A stretch of DNA of 64,000 bases. It comes from Bacteroidales bacterium. GTDB taxonomy: Bacteria > Bacteroidota > Bacteroidia > Bacteroidales > Muribaculaceae. Shown one piece after another: positions 25,838-33,611 of this stretch. The notes below the pieces were generated by a model, which worked only from the letters and a program-made list of their open reading frames with translations, made no database searches and was not told the origin of the DNA. The DNA is taken from positions 1 to 64,000 of the forward strand of contig QAMW01000007.1 of assembly GCA_003150235.1 (NCBI GenBank), read 5' to 3'. Every line of letters starts with the position of its first letter. Position 1 is the first letter of the stretch. Position numbers and translations under genes: made by a program.

Positions 25838-27019
25838 TCAACTTGTTGTCTGCCAGGCATATTGCGCATCATGTATCTTCTTGCTTTTCAGGAGATAAAC
25901 GAAGTTCAACATGGGGCGCCACATCATGAAAAACGGCACAGACAGGAGGAATCGGCGGCTGCCGAGGGCTTTTGCGGCATTGTTCCACGCTATCATGAAC
26001 GGAGTCCACAATGCGACAGCCGTCACAGCCACAACACCGATTACCACCGGATTGAGAGGGGCGGTTGCGACTGCGGCGACACTAAGCGCAAACCAGCACC
26101 AGAGGAGCATGGAGCCTATGCCGTAAAACAGATGCTGCCGTGTGCCGGCAAATTTTGCCGTGAAGGCGTGGCGGAGCTTGCTGTACATATAGTCGTCGGC
26201 GGGATTGTTGTTGACTGTCTCGACCTGCGCTTCACGGGCGATGACCACCGCGGTATTTTCGGCTGTCGAAGCGTCGGCAACGAATATGTCGTCGTCGCCG
26301 TAATGAAGGTTGATTGAATTGTTGAAGCCTTTCATGCGGAAAAAAAGGCTCTTGCTATAGGCGAGATTGTCGCCGTCGCCACGATAGGCATTTCCGCATA
26401 TCGCCGATGAAAGGTAGTGTACGCTGTCGATGAGCCTGTCGTCGTCACGTGACCGCGAGCGGTTTCCGCCGGCTTCTACAACCGAGGCGTATCCTATCAC
26501 CACATCGGTAGCACTATCGGCGAGCGGGTGAGCCATCAGGCGCAGCCAATGTGGCGACACTACTCTTGTCGACGATGTGACATGGACGATAGCGTCGTGT
26601 GACGCCGCCTTTATGCCAAGAGTGAGGGCAAGCTTCTTGCGTGAAAGATTGCGTGTGTCACGCGGGGTGAATGTGTGATAGATCCTTACCGCCTCTCCTT
26701 CATGGGAGTTTACAAGTGCCTCGGTCAGATAGTCGCGCCCGTCGTTGACCACAATTATCTCAAATTCTTCGGGATAGTCCTGTGACAACAGCGATGGCAA
26801 CAGTGCCGCCAGACCGTCGGAGTCATTGTGGCAGTATATCACTATTGATACTTTGGGATAGCCGGATGCGGGCATCGGCTCGTCATCCTGACTTTTTACC
26901 GCGCGCGACACCCTCGTCACTTTCGGGAGATATGCCGCAAGCTCCACTATTGCTATCACCAGCGCGAGGCAGGCAAGCAGCAGCGGCAGCGCGGTGTCTT
27001 GATTTATGTAGTGTGTCAC
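25838..27019 (-). CDS. Membrane-bound glycosyltransferase family 2
   Basis: 393 residues: an N-terminal membrane helix (LPLLLACLALVIAIVELAAY), a GT2 domain (SIVIYCHNDSDGLAALLPSL, EIIVVNDG and HYGDDDIFVA) and two or three C-terminal membrane helices. It resembles processive or lipid-linked sugar transferases. A promoter of its own lies just upstream, so it is regulated separately from, but convergent in purpose with, the capsule genes. The sugar is unknown. Confidence 0.88.
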   Translation of the reverse strand: MTHYINQDTALPLLLACLALVIAIVELAAYLPKVTRVSRAVKSQDDEPMPASGYPKVSIVIYCHNDSDGLAALLPSLLSQDYPEEFEIIVVNDGRDYLTEALVNSHEGEAVRIYHTFTPRDTRNLSRKKLALTLGIKAASHDAIVHVTSSTRVVSPHWLRLMAHPLADSATDVVIGYASVVEAGGNRSRSRDDDRLIDSVHYLSSAICGNAYRGDGDNLAYSKSLFFRMKGFNNSINLHYGDDDIFVADASTAENTAVVIAREAQVETVNNNPADDYMYSKLRHAFTAKFAGTRQHLFYGIGSMLLWCWFALSVAAVATAPLNPVVIGVVAVTAVALWTPFMIAWNNAAKALGSRRFLLSVPFFMMWRPMLNFVYLLKSKKIHDAQYAWQTTS

Positions 27020-27047
27020 GTCAACTGTCTCTTTATCATTTGCCCTG

Positions 27048-27077
27048 CAAAATTACAAAACCTTTTGCAATAAGCAA
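27048..27077 (-). promoter_or_regulatory. Promoter of the GT2 gene
   Basis: On the minus strand, TTG (27077-27075), a 19-bp spacer and TAATTTTG (27055-27048) match the consensus. The leader to the ATG at 27019 is about 20 nt. Confidence 0.72.
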
Positions 27078-27116
27078 CGATGTCACGGACAGAAATGGAG
27101 ATACAGGCAGACCGGT

Positions 27117-27773
27117 CTATCGCATGATACCGCTTTTCTTGAGGTAGCCTTTGGCGATTGCCTTGACTATCAGGTCGGCTACATTGACCGCGCCGAGCTT
27201 TGCAAAGAGTGCCTTGCGATGCGCTTCCACAGTATTGTCGGTGACAAACATTGCGGCGGCGATTTCACGCGAGGTCTTACCCTGCGCTATCTGGTACAGC
27301 ACCTCAAGCTCCCGCGTTGAGGGATGCTCGTTGCTGTCGCCTGCGGTTTTCAGGGTTTCATGCACAGCCTTGCAGTAGTAGTTGTTGCCTTTCAGTATTT
27401 CATGTATTGCGGTTACTATCTCGTTTCCGTCGCCCGACTTGTAGATAATGGCGTTGACATCGCGGGCGAGCAGCTTGCGGAGAGTCCACACCTCGTCGTG
27501 GACTGTACTGATGATGATGTGTGCCACCGGATTGCGGGCGCGTATCATCTCAATCAGCACAAAGCCGTCAAGATCTGGCAGTTCAAGGTCAAGAATATAG
27601 AAGTCAAATGATTTGCCGGCATCGAGCTGTGAGATAAGCTCCATTGCCGTGCTATATTTTTCCACCTTGTCGGCACCATTGCCGGAAAGGATTGCGTTCA
27701 GTCCCTCCCTTACAAGATCATGGTCATCGACAACGGCTATTTTCATCCTGGACAAGATTGTTTTTTCGGTCAT
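27117..27773 (-). CDS. NarL/LuxR-type response regulator
   Basis: 218 residues: a receiver domain with acidic pocket DD (16-17), phosphoacceptor Asp62 (YILDLELPDLDG) and the conserved lysine in IIYKSGDG, then a LuxR-type helix-turn-helix (TSREIAAAMFVTDNTVEAHRK). No sensor kinase gene lies nearby, so it is an orphan in this window. It probably controls surface-polysaccharide genes (inference from location). The promoter overlaps a perfect 15-bp inverted repeat that may be its own operator. Confidence 0.93.
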   Translation of the reverse strand: MTEKTILSRMKIAVVDDHDLVREGLNAILSGNGADKVEKYSTAMELISQLDAGKSFDFYILDLELPDLDGFVLIEMIRARNPVAHIIISTVHDEVWTLRKLLARDVNAIIYKSGDGNEIVTAIHEILKGNNYYCKAVHETLKTAGDSNEHPSTRELEVLYQIAQGKTSREIAAAMFVTDNTVEAHRKALFAKLGAVNVADLIVKAIAKGYLKKSGIMR

Positions 27774-27776
27774 TGC

Positions 27777-27825
27777 AGGTGGCGTAATTTTTGAAAACTA
27801 TTTGTTTTACAAAATTACGCCACCT
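27777..27825. promoter_or_regulatory. 15-bp inverted repeat, candidate operator of the response regulator gene
   Basis: AGGTGGCGTAATTTT (27777-27791) and its exact reverse complement (27811-27825) enclose 19 bases. The right arm contains the -7 element of the minus-strand promoter, so a protein bound here would affect transcription start. Autoregulation is inference. Confidence 0.6.
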
Positions 27826-27840
27826 TCTGATGCGCGTCAA
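27810..27840 (-). promoter_or_regulatory. Promoter of the response regulator gene
   Basis: Minus-strand TTG (27840-27838), a 20-bp spacer and TAATTTTG (27817-27810). The leader would be about 30 nt and would include the left arm of the inverted repeat. Confidence 0.7.
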
Positions 27841-27935
27841 TTACGGAATTCCGTGATTTTTATTTCCCGGAAACAAAAATAGCGAATTATATTGAATAAA
27901 CCTCTACGATATGCCGCAGTTTTGATTTCCATGAA

Positions 27936-29111
27936 TCACGACTTCTTTTTTGCGTACAGGAATTTCCCGGAGAGCCATGCGCGCACAGGTATGTCGTAGA
28001 CTTTCACGCTGGCGTAGGCTATTGCCACCGATGCAATGAAAATGCTTACCGCCACCCATATATGGGTGCCGAGCGGGGCGTCGGCATGATGTGCCGCCCA
28101 GTTCATCTGCACATATATCATAGGATAATGGGTGATGTAAAGCGGATAAGATATAAGCCCGAGAAATTTGCATACGGCAGTCGTCTTCTTACCTGTCAGT
28201 GGACTCCCCGCACCTGCCGCGACTATAGCCGGATAGACAAAGAGTATGACCACCGCGCAATAAAGCCCGTTGAGCCACGCATGGGTCTCGCCGCCGATAT
28301 GAGGCACGACCAGTGTGACAGCGACAGCCAGCGAGCACCACAACATGCCGCCACGGCGAAGATTGATACGCCATTTGCTCAGGCGATACAGCAGCAATCC
28401 GCCGAAAAACGGGTAAAGCAACCGGCAGATACCGATGTAAATCTGGTCGGGTGTCAGTCCGAAACCGCCTATTACGGTATATTTGGCGTATTCACGCACC
28501 GCCAGCAACCCTGACACATCAAGATTCAACGCGAGGTCAACCGTCAGAAACGCCGACAGAAACACCAACACGGCAAGCGCCACGGTCGAAAACCGCCTGA
28601 TGACCAAGGCATAAAGGATGTTGGCGATATACTCCCACAGTAGCGACCACTGCGCGCCGTTAAGCGAATTGATTTCCTGCCATCCGCGTATATCCATCGA
28701 AGGAGGCGTAGGAAACATGATGCAGCCGAGCAACATTATAAGGAGCAGTTTCCACCAGGGTGTCTGCATCACCAGCTCGAAGCCCGGCGCTCCGCTGAAG
28801 TAAAACCAAAACGCACCTATAAGACATCCGAGCACGACCATAGGCTGCAACCTTATCAACCGTCGCTTGAAGAAATCCCATGTCGTCATCCTGCCCCAAC
28901 GGTCATCGTAGGCATATCCGATGACGAAGCCCGACAACACGAAGAAAAAATCGACAGCAAGATAGCCATGATTAAGTATCTGGTAACTCGGACCCTTGGA
29001 ATAAGTTTCGAAAAGGTGAAACGCCACGACTATCATAGCCGCCACGCCGCGCAGCCCGTCAAGTATTTCAAATCTCGGTTTGGAGGATAATGGGATAGTT
29101 TCTGCCGCCAT
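27936..29111 (-). CDS. Acyltransferase-3 family membrane protein (OafA-like)
   Basis: 391 residues with about ten membrane helices. The N-terminal motif RFEILDGLRGVAAMIVVAFH contains the conserved RG and His of the family, and FFFVLSGFVIGYAYDDRW follows. These proteins O-acetylate sugars or lipids at the inner membrane, so it may decorate the surface polysaccharide. It is a single-gene unit on the minus strand; a TAATTTTG element lies upstream at 29144-29137. Confidence 0.92.
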   Translation of the reverse strand: MAAETIPLSSKPRFEILDGLRGVAAMIVVAFHLFETYSKGPSYQILNHGYLAVDFFFVLSGFVIGYAYDDRWGRMTTWDFFKRRLIRLQPMVVLGCLIGAFWFYFSGAPGFELVMQTPWWKLLLIMLLGCIMFPTPPSMDIRGWQEINSLNGAQWSLLWEYIANILYALVIRRFSTVALAVLVFLSAFLTVDLALNLDVSGLLAVREYAKYTVIGGFGLTPDQIYIGICRLLYPFFGGLLLYRLSKWRINLRRGGMLWCSLAVAVTLVVPHIGGETHAWLNGLYCAVVILFVYPAIVAAGAGSPLTGKKTTAVCKFLGLISYPLYITHYPMIYVQMNWAAHHADAPLGTHIWVAVSIFIASVAIAYASVKVYDIPVRAWLSGKFLYAKKKS

Positions 29112-29252
29112 AATTCATAATGTTGGTTTACGGCTGCAAAATTACGACATAAAATTTCAACTTATTTTATCAATATTCCAAAATAATTGAACAAAATTTG
29201 CAAAACGGGAGAATCTCCATTCTGCACCAGCCTCCTAATGTTACATCTTGCC

Positions 29253-29663
29253 TCAGCGTATGTAGAAACGGAAGCGACGAGCCGTGTGCCATACGGCGAG
29301 TGCTATGAACAGGAATCCGAGCTTGCCGTGTACAGCCCCGATTTTGGAGTGTTCCGGCGATACAATCCATCCCGCGGTCGCAACAAGTGCCGTCACAAAG
29401 GTCAGGATTCCCACAGCGGTAAGCCACTTCATGTTTGCGCTACGCTGCTTCCATAACAGCCGGAGCCAGTTGCGCCATTGGAAGTGCAGCTGCAGATGCC
29501 ACAATATCAGCACAAGAAACAGTGTGCCCGAAACGATATGCACCCATACCCACCACATCGATTGCCCCGCAATCACCTCAAGCTGCAGGCTCGACGCAAG
29601 CATAACGACCGCAACTGCAAGCAGCATAAAATCACACAATCTCAATTTCTTCAACTTACTCAT
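29253..29663 (-). CDS. Cytochrome b-like membrane protein (DUF4405-like)
   Basis: 136 residues with four membrane helices. Histidines at equivalent heights of the helices (WVHIVSG, LWHLQLHF, AVHGKLGF, VWHTARR) suggest bound haem. Its ATG overlaps the stop of the ferredoxin gene (ATGA), so the two are translated together and probably form a small electron-transfer unit. The partners and direction of electron flow are unknown. Confidence 0.8.
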   Translation of the reverse strand: MSKLKKLRLCDFMLLAVAVVMLASSLQLEVIAGQSMWWVWVHIVSGTLFLVLILWHLQLHFQWRNWLRLLWKQRSANMKWLTAVGILTFVTALVATAGWIVSPEHSKIGAVHGKLGFLFIALAVWHTARRFRFYIR

Positions 29664-29890
29664 ATCTTCACTTTATTCAGAATAAACAACTTTTGCGGAC
29701 ACACCCGCTCACACTTTCCACACCCGACACACGCATCAGGATTTACTATCTTCACATGCTTGTGCCACAATACGCGGACTTTCCCGAAAACCTCCCCGGG
29801 ACATGCCTCCACACATCGCCAACACGCCACACATCCGTGCGTTCCGGAAAATGTCACATACTTCGGTAGCTTGACTCTTCTTTTCATCAT
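29660..29890 (-). CDS. Small 2x[4Fe-4S] ferredoxin
   Basis: 76 residues with two complete cluster motifs, CVACWRCVEACP and CVGCGKCERVCP. It should carry electrons to or from the membrane protein encoded immediately downstream. A TAATTTTG element at 29911-29904 on the minus strand lies just before the start. It could also be a subunit of a larger oxidoreductase whose other parts are elsewhere. Confidence 0.92.
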   Translation of the reverse strand: MMKRRVKLPKYVTFSGTHGCVACWRCVEACPGEVFGKVRVLWHKHVKIVNPDACVGCGKCERVCPQKLFILNKVKI

Positions 29891-29959
29891 CGCTTTTTTT
29901 ATGCAAAATTAGCGACAACTATGCCTGCCGGAAATAGTCACTTCAAGGCAAAGATAGCA

Positions 29960-30790
29960 CTATTCAAGGTTTTTACGGAAATCAGTAGGTGTCATTCCGG
30001 TAGCCTTCTTAAACAGGCGCGTAAAATAGGAGTAGTCGTCATAGCCGAGGGAAGCGGCGATTTCGCGCACATTACGGTTGGTGTGCATAAGCTGCCGTTT
30101 GGCATTGACCGTCACCTGCCCCCTGATGAAATCGCTTACGCTTGTGCCGGTCACCGCCTTAACCGCCTCGTTAAGATAAACGCCTGATATATTGAGCATA
30201 GAAGCATACGCTGCCGGACTCTTTTCTTCAGTGAGGTGTTTATCCATCAGGCATTTAAGCCGCAAAACGATTGACGCATAACGGTCACTGCCACCGCTAT
30301 CGGATGGCATGACGGCGTCGCAGAACAGCGTCACAATAGCCGTCACCATCGCCCGCGCAAACTCAGCATTGTCGCTGCGACCGCGCAAAAGTTCAAACAA
30401 GCGTGTAATGTCATCGACATACTTTTCACTGAATTTCATAGGAACAGTATTCAATGAATACCTTGTCAGCTGCTGCCGTTGCGATTCGGTCAGATGATCG
30501 GGAGAGACAAAAAGACACCATGCAAGCGGATAGCTACCGGAAAACTTTGAAAAATGCACCTGCCCTGGGACTATGACGATTCCTTCTCCGCCATGCAGGG
30601 TGACATCCCTGAAATCAACCGCCGCGTCGGCAACACCCTCAATCAGGAGCGTAAACATATAGTAGTCGTCGCGATGAGGGAAGTCAATCGAGCCTTCACG
30701 CTGCCAGTCGGCGGTATGTTTGAAAAATATCCCGGTGTCGCTCTTCGCCGATATGTGGTGCAGCGGCAACCCTCCTTGCTTTTTTGTCAT
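29960..30790 (-). CDS. AraC-family transcriptional regulator
   Basis: 276 residues. A cupin-like sensing domain (about 20-130) precedes two helix-turn-helix motifs (SGVYLNEAVKAVTGTSVSDF and REIAASLGYDDYSYFTRLFK). A -7-like TAAATTTG lies at 30840-30833 on the minus strand. It is transcribed away from the fimbrial operon, and the outward-facing promoter in the invertible-like segment at 31238-31392 also points toward it, so it may belong to the same control circuit (inference). Confidence 0.92.
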   Translation of the reverse strand: MTKKQGGLPLHHISAKSDTGIFFKHTADWQREGSIDFPHRDDYYMFTLLIEGVADAAVDFRDVTLHGGEGIVIVPGQVHFSKFSGSYPLAWCLFVSPDHLTESQRQQLTRYSLNTVPMKFSEKYVDDITRLFELLRGRSDNAEFARAMVTAIVTLFCDAVMPSDSGGSDRYASIVLRLKCLMDKHLTEEKSPAAYASMLNISGVYLNEAVKAVTGTSVSDFIRGQVTVNAKRQLMHTNRNVREIAASLGYDDYSYFTRLFKKATGMTPTDFRKNLE

Positions 30791-31220
30791 CTGATATGAA
30801 TTTATACGTTATATGACAGTTAGACTCCTGCACAAATTTAGCAATAATTCCTGATACCGGCGCCACCGGGTAATGCCGATGGATTCATGGCGGCAAATAG
30901 CATTAATTAAGTGAAACATGTTAAAAATCGTGGTCAAATGCACGAAATAGATGTACAACATACGCTTGTCTATTGATTTGTCTATCCCGATTAATGCTCA
31001 AAAAGTTTGATTTCGCTTTAATTTGTATAAAAAATTTAAACCGCTCTTTCTTCCGTGTGCCAAGACTGCACAAACTGTCCTGTCAGCCTTCATAAAACGG
31101 GATGAAAGACATAAAAGAGAAGAGATAAAGTTGATAACATTAATGTGACATCGCCACAATCATGCAGAATGCCTAAATGGAGATGAAAAGGTATTGGAAA
31201 GAAATTAGGAATAGTGCAAA

Positions 31221-31409
31221 TCTCTTGCCAAGAGATACTTAATCAATGCAAAGATAACAAAAAAACTTAGGATTCAACCATATTGTGAGTGAATAAATAG
31301 TCAAAGACGCGCTTGTCAAGACGTGTTGTTTTGCAACCGGCGGTATTGAGCGACTGCGAAATGTTGATATCCAACAAATTGCAAACCGTCAATATCTCTT
31401 GGCAAGAGA
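31221..31409. other. Candidate invertible promoter segment (inverton)
   Basis: TCTCTTGCCAAGAGATA at 31221-31237 recurs as its exact reverse complement at 31393-31409, enclosing 155 bp. Each arm is itself nearly palindromic, as recombinase sites often are. The enclosed promoter faces left. Inverting 31238-31392 would place its -7 element at about 31374-31381 facing the fimbrial operon. No recombinase gene is in the window, so the enzyme would act in trans. Inversion itself is inference. Confidence 0.6.
31249..31277 (-). promoter_or_regulatory. Promoter inside the candidate inverton, facing left
   Basis: Minus-strand TTG (31277-31275), an 18-bp spacer and TATCTTTG (31256-31249) are a good Bacteroidetes promoter. 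The start point near 31242 lies inside the repeats. In this orientation it points to the AraC gene, not to the fimbrial operon. Confidence 0.7.
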
Positions 31410-31579
31410 ATACGGCAATCTATTGTTGATAAGTTATATGCCTGTCTTTGCTTTACTGCTTGTAAGCCTGTCAGCATAGTGAGTGTAAATGTCACATTAT
31501 TATAGGAAAAGTGCAAAAGATGCCGTCTAAACGGCGGCTGACATATTAATACAATATTAAACCAACATTATTTGATCCA

Positions 31580-32158
31580 ATGAAGTATCTATACAGTTTA
31601 CTGTTGATTTTGATGCTACCGACGGGAATATATGCTCAGATTGCAGTGAAGACCAACCTGCTGTATGACGCAACAGCCACCGTCAACCTCGGCGCGGAGG
31701 TAGCGGTCGCTCCGCAATGGTCGGTCGAGCTGTCGGGCAATCTCAATGCATGGACTCTTTCCGGCGAGAAACGCTGGAAACATGTACTCATCCAGCCCGA
31801 GGCACGTTACTGGCTGTGCGATGCGATGGCGGGGCATTTCTTTGGCGCCCATCTCCTATGGGGACAATACAACATAGGACATATCGATGTAGGCGACTTC
31901 ACTTTCCTCGGCACTGACTTCGGGCGTCTCAAGGACCACCGTTACCAGGGATGGCTTGCAGGCGCAGGCATCGCCTACGGGTACTCATGGATACTCGGCA
32001 AGCATTTCAATCTCGAAGCGGAGATAGGAATCGGATGGACCTACAACCGCTACGACGTGTATGAATGTGCGGGTTGCGGACGACGCACCGAATCGGGACG
32101 CGTCCACAACTATGTCGGTCCCACCAAAGCTGCCGTAAACCTTGTATATATCTTTTAA
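31580..32158 (+). CDS. DUF3575 outer-membrane protein of the fimbrial operon
   Basis: 192 residues with a signal peptide (MKYLYSLLLILMLPTGIYAQ). IAVKTNLLYDATATVNLG and the alternating strands ending AVNLVYIF are the DUF3575 pattern, expected to be a small outer-membrane beta-barrel. The family commonly precedes Mfa/FimA-type fimbrillin genes. It is first in a six-gene operon and sits 171 bases after the right inverton repeat. Confidence 0.9.
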   Translation: MKYLYSLLLILMLPTGIYAQIAVKTNLLYDATATVNLGAEVAVAPQWSVELSGNLNAWTLSGEKRWKHVLIQPEARYWLCDAMAGHFFGAHLLWGQYNIGHIDVGDFTFLGTDFGRLKDHRYQGWLAGAGIAYGYSWILGKHFNLEAEIGIGWTYNRYDVYECAGCGRRTESGRVHNYVGPTKAAVNLVYIF

Positions 32159-32170
32159 TCACTCACTCCG

Positions 32171-33565
32171 ATGAAACATATAATACTCTCGATCATATCA
32201 TTCATCACCATAGCCGCCTCATCGGCGCAGACCCCGGTAAAGGATGTCAGTGTCGGTCGCACGGCAAGCAATCTTTTAGTGAAGATGACTGTCATCACCG
32301 GTGCAGCCGGTGATGAAGCCAACAGCGAGCTGTGGCTTCGCCCCCTCATCACCGCCGGAAGCGACACTCTCTGGCTGCAGCCTGTGGTAGTGGCAGGTCG
32401 CACACGCTACTATCAGCGGTTGCGCCGCGACCGCGATGCAGGTGACTACGTGATGCTGCGCGCCGGTAAAGACCCCGACTACGCCTATACCGCCGTAGTG
32501 CCTTATGCCGGTTGGATGGAGCAGTCGCAACTGCGCATAGTGAGCCGTACCGACGGCTGCTGCGGCTCACCCACTACCCCCGAGACCACCGCCGACATTG
32601 CCGCAATCGACTTCAAGCCGAAAGTCTACGAGCCCGCGATTGTCTACGTAACCCCGGCAAGAGAGATGGTGAAGACACGCGAGATACACGGCTCAGCCTT
32701 TATAGACTTCCCCGTCAACAGCACCCGTATACTCGAGGATTACCGCGACAATTCGCGCGAGCTATCGGCGATACGCGCCACTATCGACGCGGTGCGCTCC
32801 GACAAGGATGTCACCATCACCTCGCTTTACATCAAGGGCTTCGCCTCACCGGAAGGACGCTATGCCGCCAACGAGCAACTGGCGCGCGGACGCACCGAGG
32901 CGCTTGCCTCATACGTGCGTGACCTCTACAATTTCCCGCCATCGGTGATGCACACCTCATGGAAGGCGGAAGACTGGAGCGGACTAATCCGTTGGGTCGA
33001 AAACCACGACATTTCCAACAAAGAGGCGATAATGTCGCTGATTTCCGACAATGCAATCGACCCCGACCGCCGCGACCAACTGCTTAAGAAGCGCTATCCC
33101 GCGCAATATGCCATGTTGCTGCGCGACGTGTACCCCTCGCTGCGTCACAGCGACTACACGGTCAACTATACCGTGCGTGACTACGCCACTGTCGAGGAGA
33201 TAGCCGCCGTAATGGCGACAGCACCGCAGAAATTGTCGCTCGACGAGCTTTTCCGTCTTGCCCGGAGCTACGACAGCAACACCCCCGAGTTTATGGAAGT
33301 AATGGAGGTGGCGGTAAGGATGTACCCCGACTCCGAGACAGCCAACCTGAACGCAGCACTTACCGCCGCATCGCGCGGTGAGACCGACAAGGCGCGCCGC
33401 TACCTCGCCCGCGCCGGCAAATCGCCTAACGCGCTCTACGCCGCTGGAGTCACAGAGGCACGTGACGGCAACATCGACGCCGCAATAGCCCTTTTCAGTC
33501 AAGCAGAGGCTGCCGGTGTAACCGAAGCAAGCGGCGAGATAGCGAAACTGCGCGCACTGAAATAA
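32171..33565 (+). CDS. DUF3868 fimbrial-locus protein with OmpA-like and TPR-like parts
   Basis: 464 residues with a signal peptide ending SSAQ. The N-terminal part is the DUF3868 type (beta-rich, ELWLRPLITAGSDTLWLQP). A central segment (IKGFASPEGRYAANEQLARG, about residue 220) resembles the OmpA/peptidoglycan-binding fold, and the C-terminus has helical TPR-like repeats (AALTAASRGETDKARRYLAR). It probably anchors or assembles the fimbria at the outer membrane. It lies 12 bases after DUF3575. Confidence 0.85.
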   Translation: MKHIILSIISFITIAASSAQTPVKDVSVGRTASNLLVKMTVITGAAGDEANSELWLRPLITAGSDTLWLQPVVVAGRTRYYQRLRRDRDAGDYVMLRAGKDPDYAYTAVVPYAGWMEQSQLRIVSRTDGCCGSPTTPETTADIAAIDFKPKVYEPAIVYVTPAREMVKTREIHGSAFIDFPVNSTRILEDYRDNSRELSAIRATIDAVRSDKDVTITSLYIKGFASPEGRYAANEQLARGRTEALASYVRDLYNFPPSVMHTSWKAEDWSGLIRWVENHDISNKEAIMSLISDNAIDPDRRDQLLKKRYPAQYAMLLRDVYPSLRHSDYTVNYTVRDYATVEEIAAVMATAPQKLSLDELFRLARSYDSNTPEFMEVMEVAVRMYPDSETANLNAALTAASRGETDKARRYLARAGKSPNALYAAGVTEARDGNIDAAIALFSQAEAAGVTEASGEIAKLRALK

Positions 33566-33611
33566 CCTGCCTAAATAATATAATCAACATAACTATCAAA
33601 AATCTAAAAAA

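Larger units (their letters stand above)
30791..31579. other. Long regulatory intergenic region before the fimbrial operon
   Basis: A 789-bp stretch with no convincing gene. It holds the possible AraC-gene promoter (30833-30840), a 17-bp inverted repeat pair at 31221-31237 and 31393-31409, a minus-facing promoter at 31249-31277, an outer 11-bp inverted pair (31141-31151 and 31489-31499), and a small hairpin GCCGT/ACGGC near 31522-31535 in the presumed leader. I found no consensus promoter that reads toward 31580. Confidence 0.7.
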
